Shown: piece by piece, positions 60,267 to 64,000 of the stretch
How the letters are laid out: the number at the start of each line of letters is the position of its first letter
Numbering within the stretch: position 1 is the first letter of the stretch
Source: Saxidomus purpurata
Lineage: Eukaryota; Mollusca; Bivalvia; Venerida; Veneridae
Direction: 5' to 3'
NCBI GenBank assembly: GCA_022818135.1
Contig: JAFMSR010000002.1
Location: 53,971,743 to 54,035,742 of the forward strand
DNA: 64,000 nucleotides
Notes under the pieces: model-generated
Database searches by the model: none
What the model was told of the DNA's origin: nothing
Seen by the model: the letters and a program-made list of their open reading frames with translations, nothing else
Position numbers and translations under genes: made by a program

Positions 60267-61720
60267 TATTCTGTTTTTCGAAACCAGTTTTGACATTTAA
60301 ACTGTCTACTTAACTAGAAATACTTGTATATCCTGCATGTGGCAAAGCTCATTAAAAATTTTGTTCATGTCCAGTTATCAACTTTTTTTATGATTTTAAA
60401 CTCAGACTAACGTAATAGTATTTTTCTGTTTCTTTTGTCCTTTAATATTTGTGAATATAAGCGGAAAAATGATTTTAAAATGCATACAAATTGGTTTGAT
60501 TGACTATTAACAAACACAAATTTTGACCCAGAACACTTCTCAGGCAGTTGTAGACAGGGCCTCCATCAAAACCTTGTAATCAGGGGTAAAATTTAAATCC
60601 AGCTCCACTAAGATGTCCATACCATTTCAGCTGCACTGCTCTTAGATCTTTTTAACCACAGCCTTTGGTTTCTTTTTTTTGCGTATGTAACTTTACCGGG
60701 GTAATATGCCGATTAACCAGAAAGTTATTGTGTACCACAATGGAAAAAGAAGAGAGTTACTTTTACAGTCACTAAATTTTACTGAAATTTCCATCATTTT
60801 ACCTTTATTATTCTGGTAACAGACAGCGATGTGTGATTTTGTAAAGACTGCGCAGAAAGATTCAAGCAGATTAGATTTTGTAAAAGCCATTCAATTACTG
60901 CTTGCAAAGATTTCACTTTTATCCAAAACTTAGGTAAGGAAATTTTTCTAAGTAATCTGAAGGGAAAAGAGTCGGCTATAAAATTTATATATGACTATCC
61001 TTCTAGAAGTTGAAAATTGATAATATATAATATATTGTTAGGCTGATTTTCATTTCTGTTTGCTGATAGAACGCCATAACTTGAAGAGGCTATATCATAC
61101 ACCTTTTCAAAGCATTATGCATTTTACTTAGTACTAGGCTGTTGTAACTTTCAAGAAAAGACTGACACTAAAATAAATCAGTCATACTAAAAATGTATAC
61201 AAAATTAATGTAGGAAAATAAAATAAACTTAAGTTAATTGACTGTTGATTAGGGGTAGCTTAATTTTGGAACAACTTATCCATTAGTCGGATAAAAAGCA
61301 TTCTAAATGAAAAATGCATAGTATAAAATGAGGCTTTGAGATTTACTTATACCGGTAGGAAAGAAGGAAAAATAACAAAACCAGCATCTGGGCTGCCATC
61401 TAAGTAATAGACAGAGTACAGATTGTGAGAATAACTTGATTGTCCAAGCAAATGGTTTTCTATCTGATTTGTATCATGGCCAATTTCCTATACTATTCTA
61501 TTGAAGCTATGCTCTATTTCAGATAGAGTGCAGTTTTAAGCTCCACCCCAGATCATAAATAGATAATTTTGCTTGGTAGATTCATGATAGAAGATTAGAT
61601 GGACTTTACAAGATGTTTTAGAATGTTAAAAACGCAACTAATACACATGTAATAAATCTGAATATTTTTTGTTATATTTTGTTTCAGAAAAATGATGTGA
61701 AGAAGTGAAAAGTATGAAAG

Positions 61721-61790
61721 ATGGGATCTTTTATTGACTTAGGTGTTAAAATTACATTTCTTCTCCTTCACTTCCTTGTTTTATACATAG
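61721..61790 (+). CDS. Cys-rich gene coding exon 1: signal peptide
   Basis: The exon begins at 61688 after TTTTGTTTCAG, so an upstream non-coding exon exists. ATG at 61721 has A at -3 and G at +4. Hydrophobic core FLLLHFLVLYI; donor ATAG|GTAAGT, phase 1. Two upstream ATGs in the same exon open mini-ORFs (61692-61700 and 61714-61737), the second overlapping this start. Confidence 0.65.
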
Positions 61791-63755
61791 GTAAGTACAT
61801 AACACTTGTTTATGTATTGATTTTTATTTAAAAAAAAATTGTAGGTAATTAAAAACCTATGATTGTATGGCTTTAACATAAAGTTTTTAGAAGCTTGTAT
61901 TTAGTTCCACTAGACATAAAAAAATTATGATCTGCATGCATGTACATAATTTATGTATCTTTTCTAACATTCAGATAAAATGTGTAATTAAGGTAATATA
62001 CATGTATCTAAATATGTTATACAGTGTTTCAGAATTCTCTTTGATCTGATGAAAATGTATCAATAAGTAATAGAAAAACTTGTCTGAAAAGCTTTTAATA
62101 AGTTTTTAATGCTATAAGATGAAATTTTCAATCAACAGTATCATGTTTTAGAAGATGCAAGAAAATTAAAATATTTTTCCCCATGAAAGAATTACACATT
62201 AATTTGATGATTATTTAAGGTAAAAAAGCCTATCTGATAAGTTACTGAGCTGTCGGGGAATTTATGACAACTTCCCAAACAACAAAAATGGTACAGTGAA
62301 ATGTGTTTAATCTGGCACCAGTTTTTAACAGAATATAACCTACCATATACCCTAATTTAAGGTTGTTAGGGGGGAGGGGGGGGGGGGGGGGGCATCTATT
62401 AGGGTTTTTTCGGTATCCAGCACTGTCCCTTGGACCTGTTACATTGTAACATGAAATGTGTGATGCAAAAGGTGGGTTAAGTGGCAACCTGCTTTAACTG
62501 GAATGTTGAAGTGGTCCAGAAGGTTGACAGATAAAACAGATGTCACTGTATATACTGCTTAGGCTAATTAAATACCTGTTCAAGCAGATTGTCTACTCTG
62601 CTTTATCGGCTGAAACATGTGTGAAGTACTTTCAAATCACTTACATTTTCAGGGTACTAACTTTTGTTGATTGTACAGTTTGTGATACCTTCATATTATT
62701 ATACTCTTGAAAAGCACTTTTTAACCAATTGTTTAAAAATTAATTACCGATATAAAGTCAAAGACTCTGTAATTTTTCTGAAACAAATGTAAATGCACTC
62801 ACACGTGTAATTATACTGTGTTTTACAGATTGTCAAGAATGTGACTGTGTCGGGTACAAATCGGAATGTGTGAACAGCACGTGTGTTCATGCCCTAATGG
62901 ATACATCTTTCACAAAAATAATAAAGATTGCCAAAAGAGTAAGTCTATATCTGTTATAATGGGTTTTAGTGCTTACAGTGACCACCAATAGAAATAAGTA
63001 ATTCATGAAGATCAAAGGCTGTTGAATCTAAGCTAAAAGGTAGCAGCTTTTAATATTCCCTTTGATGTCCATAATGGTTTATTTATGATTGCATTGATGA
63101 ACGTCCCACTGTAAATTAGGAATTATGACGAAGTCTTGCAGTGAATACTGTCTGGGGCATGTTTGCCCGTCATGCATTTATATTACTAAGGAGAATTTAA
63201 ACAACTGAAAATTTTATATTAAAGCAATTTTAACAAAAGAAAATAATTAAACCCAAAACTAGGTCATCCATGGCTGAGCAAAGGAGAAATGAGTGTGATC
63301 GACCAAAATCTAATGTAAATGATTTTTAAGTCATTGTGGACAAACTGCGAAACTTGATTTGTCTGTATATCATGTAATAGTATGTTTAATTGAAACCAAA
63401 TTTTACATCTGATACCTCAGTGTTTATAAAGCAGAGCACATGTTATATTGGAGCTCAAACACTAAAAGTGCTTGATGTTTCTTTGTGTCAAAGTTTAAAA
63501 TGATCCTATAACAGTTTCAGATTCTATGGAAGTCCCTTGACCAAACTCTGTATATTTTGTATATTTGTTAACAAAAGATTTTGTTTTGTAAATTTTCAGA
63601 CACATGTAACATAACAGATTGTTTGGAATGCGAAAGCGACACACTGTGTGAAAAATGTGTACATTATCTAGCAGAAGGCAGACAGAAATGTTTGTCAGAG
63701 TGTGGGTCACACACCACTTACGATGAAAAAGATATCGGCCCGATCTGTATACCAG
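61721..63755 (+). CDS. Secreted/membrane Cys-rich (EGF/furin-like) gene, 5' part, frameshifted here
   Basis: Three coding exons are visible: 61721-61790, 62829-62938 and 63600-63755. The gene runs off the right edge. Exon 1 encodes a signal peptide (MGSFIDLGVKITFLLLHFLV). Exon 2 starts DCQECDCVGYKSECVNSTCV, an EGF-like Cys pattern. Its second half makes sense only in another frame (CPNGYIFHKNNKDCQK), which also gives the phase-1 end that exon 3 needs. Exon 3 (TCNITDCLECESDTLCEKC) has the C..C......C..C spacing of furin-like/growth-factor-receptor repeats. As written, the sequence would stop early in exon 3. This may be a true allele, a pseudogene or an assembly error. Function is unknown: a receptor or secreted matrix-type protein is likely, and the rest of the gene would decide. 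Confidence 0.65.
61791..62828. other. Intron 1 of the Cys-rich gene
   Basis: AT-rich, with a G-run at about 62369-62391. A sequence TACAGTGAAATGTGTTTAAT at 62290 resembles the CAGT..AACCT ends seen elsewhere in the window. No exon seen. Confidence 0.5.
62829..62938 (+). CDS. Cys-rich gene coding exon 2: EGF-like, apparent frameshift
   Basis: The acceptor is TTTTACAG|AT and the donor AAAAGA|GTAAGT. Seven Cys fall in the first frame up to TGTGTT near 62881-62886. The CCxNGY part continues only after skipping two bases (CA, about 62888-62889) or restoring one missing base. The exon is 110 nt where 108 or 111 would keep phase. Confidence 0.6.
62939..63599. other. Intron 2 of the Cys-rich gene
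   Basis: AT-rich, 661 bp, nothing recognisable. Confidence 0.55.
63600..63755 (+). CDS. Cys-rich gene coding exon 3: furin-like Cys repeat
   Basis: The acceptor is AATTTTCAG|AC and the donor ACCAG|GTAAC, phase 1 to phase 1. 52 residues with nine Cys, including TCNITDCLECESDTLCEKCV, LAEGRQKCLSECG and PICIP. The spacing suits cysteine-rich repeats of growth-factor-receptor type. Confidence 0.7.
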
Positions 63756-63779
63756 GTAACATAAAATAAAAACCTTTAC

Positions 63780-63825
63780 GACCAGTGCAGATCATGATCA
63801 GCCTGAATATTTATGCAGTCTGGTC
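63780..63825. repeat. Dispersed palindrome family, copy 3 (degenerate)
   Basis: GACCAGTGCAGATCATGATC (63780-63799) shares its core with the perfect palindrome at 23804-23842. The inverse arm here is decayed to GCAGTCTGGTC (63815-63825). It lies 24 bp after exon 3 of the Cys-rich gene. Confidence 0.6.
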
Positions 63826-64000
63826 TTTTTCTGCGCTGTTCGCTCTTCAGTGAGTAAGTTTTCAGTTAGCACTGCTTTGAACAACTAATTGCACTGCCCA
63901 TATTGAATGAAAGACAACTCTGCTTCAGAAATGTAGCAGAGTAAGGCTTAATTTGCATAACTGTTCTATCCTGGTTCTTATATTAGGACACAAATTGGAG

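Larger units (their letters stand above)
54230..61687. other. Intergenic region between divergent epsin and Cys-rich genes
   Basis: 7.4 kb. It should contain the epsin non-coding first exon and promoter (candidate near 56906-56960) and the 5' end of the Cys-rich gene (a donor-like AACTTAG|GTAAGG at 60933 may end its first exon). Mobile DNA: hAT MITE 58007-58430 and a Helentron-like copy 58893-60266. A T17 run is at about 55356-55373. A 45-bp text around 'cctcaatatttcgact' occurs at 56292 and again at 57680. No protein gene was recognised. Confidence 0.55.

Overview
The window looks like nuclear DNA of an invertebrate animal, most likely a bivalve mollusc. It is AT-rich, its genes are split into short exons separated by kilobase introns with GT/AG borders, and it is packed with short dispersed elements built from tandem modules of about 140-166 bp. 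I associate those elements with clam and oyster genomes; that assignment is inference from repeat character and protein similarity, not a database match.

Three protein-coding genes can be supported. (1) 683-9073, minus strand: the 5' part of a large PARP14-like gene (Q-rich N-terminus, two RRM-like folds, several KH-like folds). It runs off the left edge, so macro, WWE and ADP-ribosyltransferase domains, if present, are not visible. (2) 24458-54229, minus strand: a complete epsin gene in eight coding exons spread over 29.8 kb, predicted 548 aa. All exon phases match and the motif series is ENTH, two UIMs, six DPW, a clathrin box and three NPF. A possible cassette exon lies at 47541-47606. (3) 61721-63755, plus strand: the start of a secreted or membrane Cys-rich (EGF/furin-like) gene that runs off the right edge. 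Its second coding exon appears frameshifted in this sequence.

Between the genes: 9.1-13.5 kb holds the PARP14-like upstream region and a decayed LINE reverse-transcriptase tail (10706-11410, minus). A 30-bp satellite follows at 13.57-15.31 kb. From 15.3 to 24.4 kb there is AT-rich sequence with palindromic repeats and possibly the epsin 3'UTR. The epsin introns carry most of the mobile DNA: an amplified 166-bp module array (27.3-30.1 kb), a Tigger-like MITE (30.35 kb), a 57/110-bp satellite (41.5-42.6 kb), a TTAA-flanked 2.1-kb element (45.0-47.2 kb) and several elements with Helentron-like ends. The epsin and Cys-rich genes are divergent; between them lie a hAT-type MITE with an exact 8-bp target duplication (58.0-58.4 kb) and another Helentron-like element (58.9-60.3 kb).

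The three genes do not form an obvious pathway. Epsin acts in clathrin endocytosis at the plasma membrane, the PARP14-like protein is probably a stress or immune ADP-ribosylation factor, and the third gene looks like a cell-surface or secreted protein. The most notable structural theme is that three unrelated repeat families share one terminal design: AACAAGA, a hairpin, a subterminal inverted repeat, internal modules, the matching inverted repeat, then TAA.
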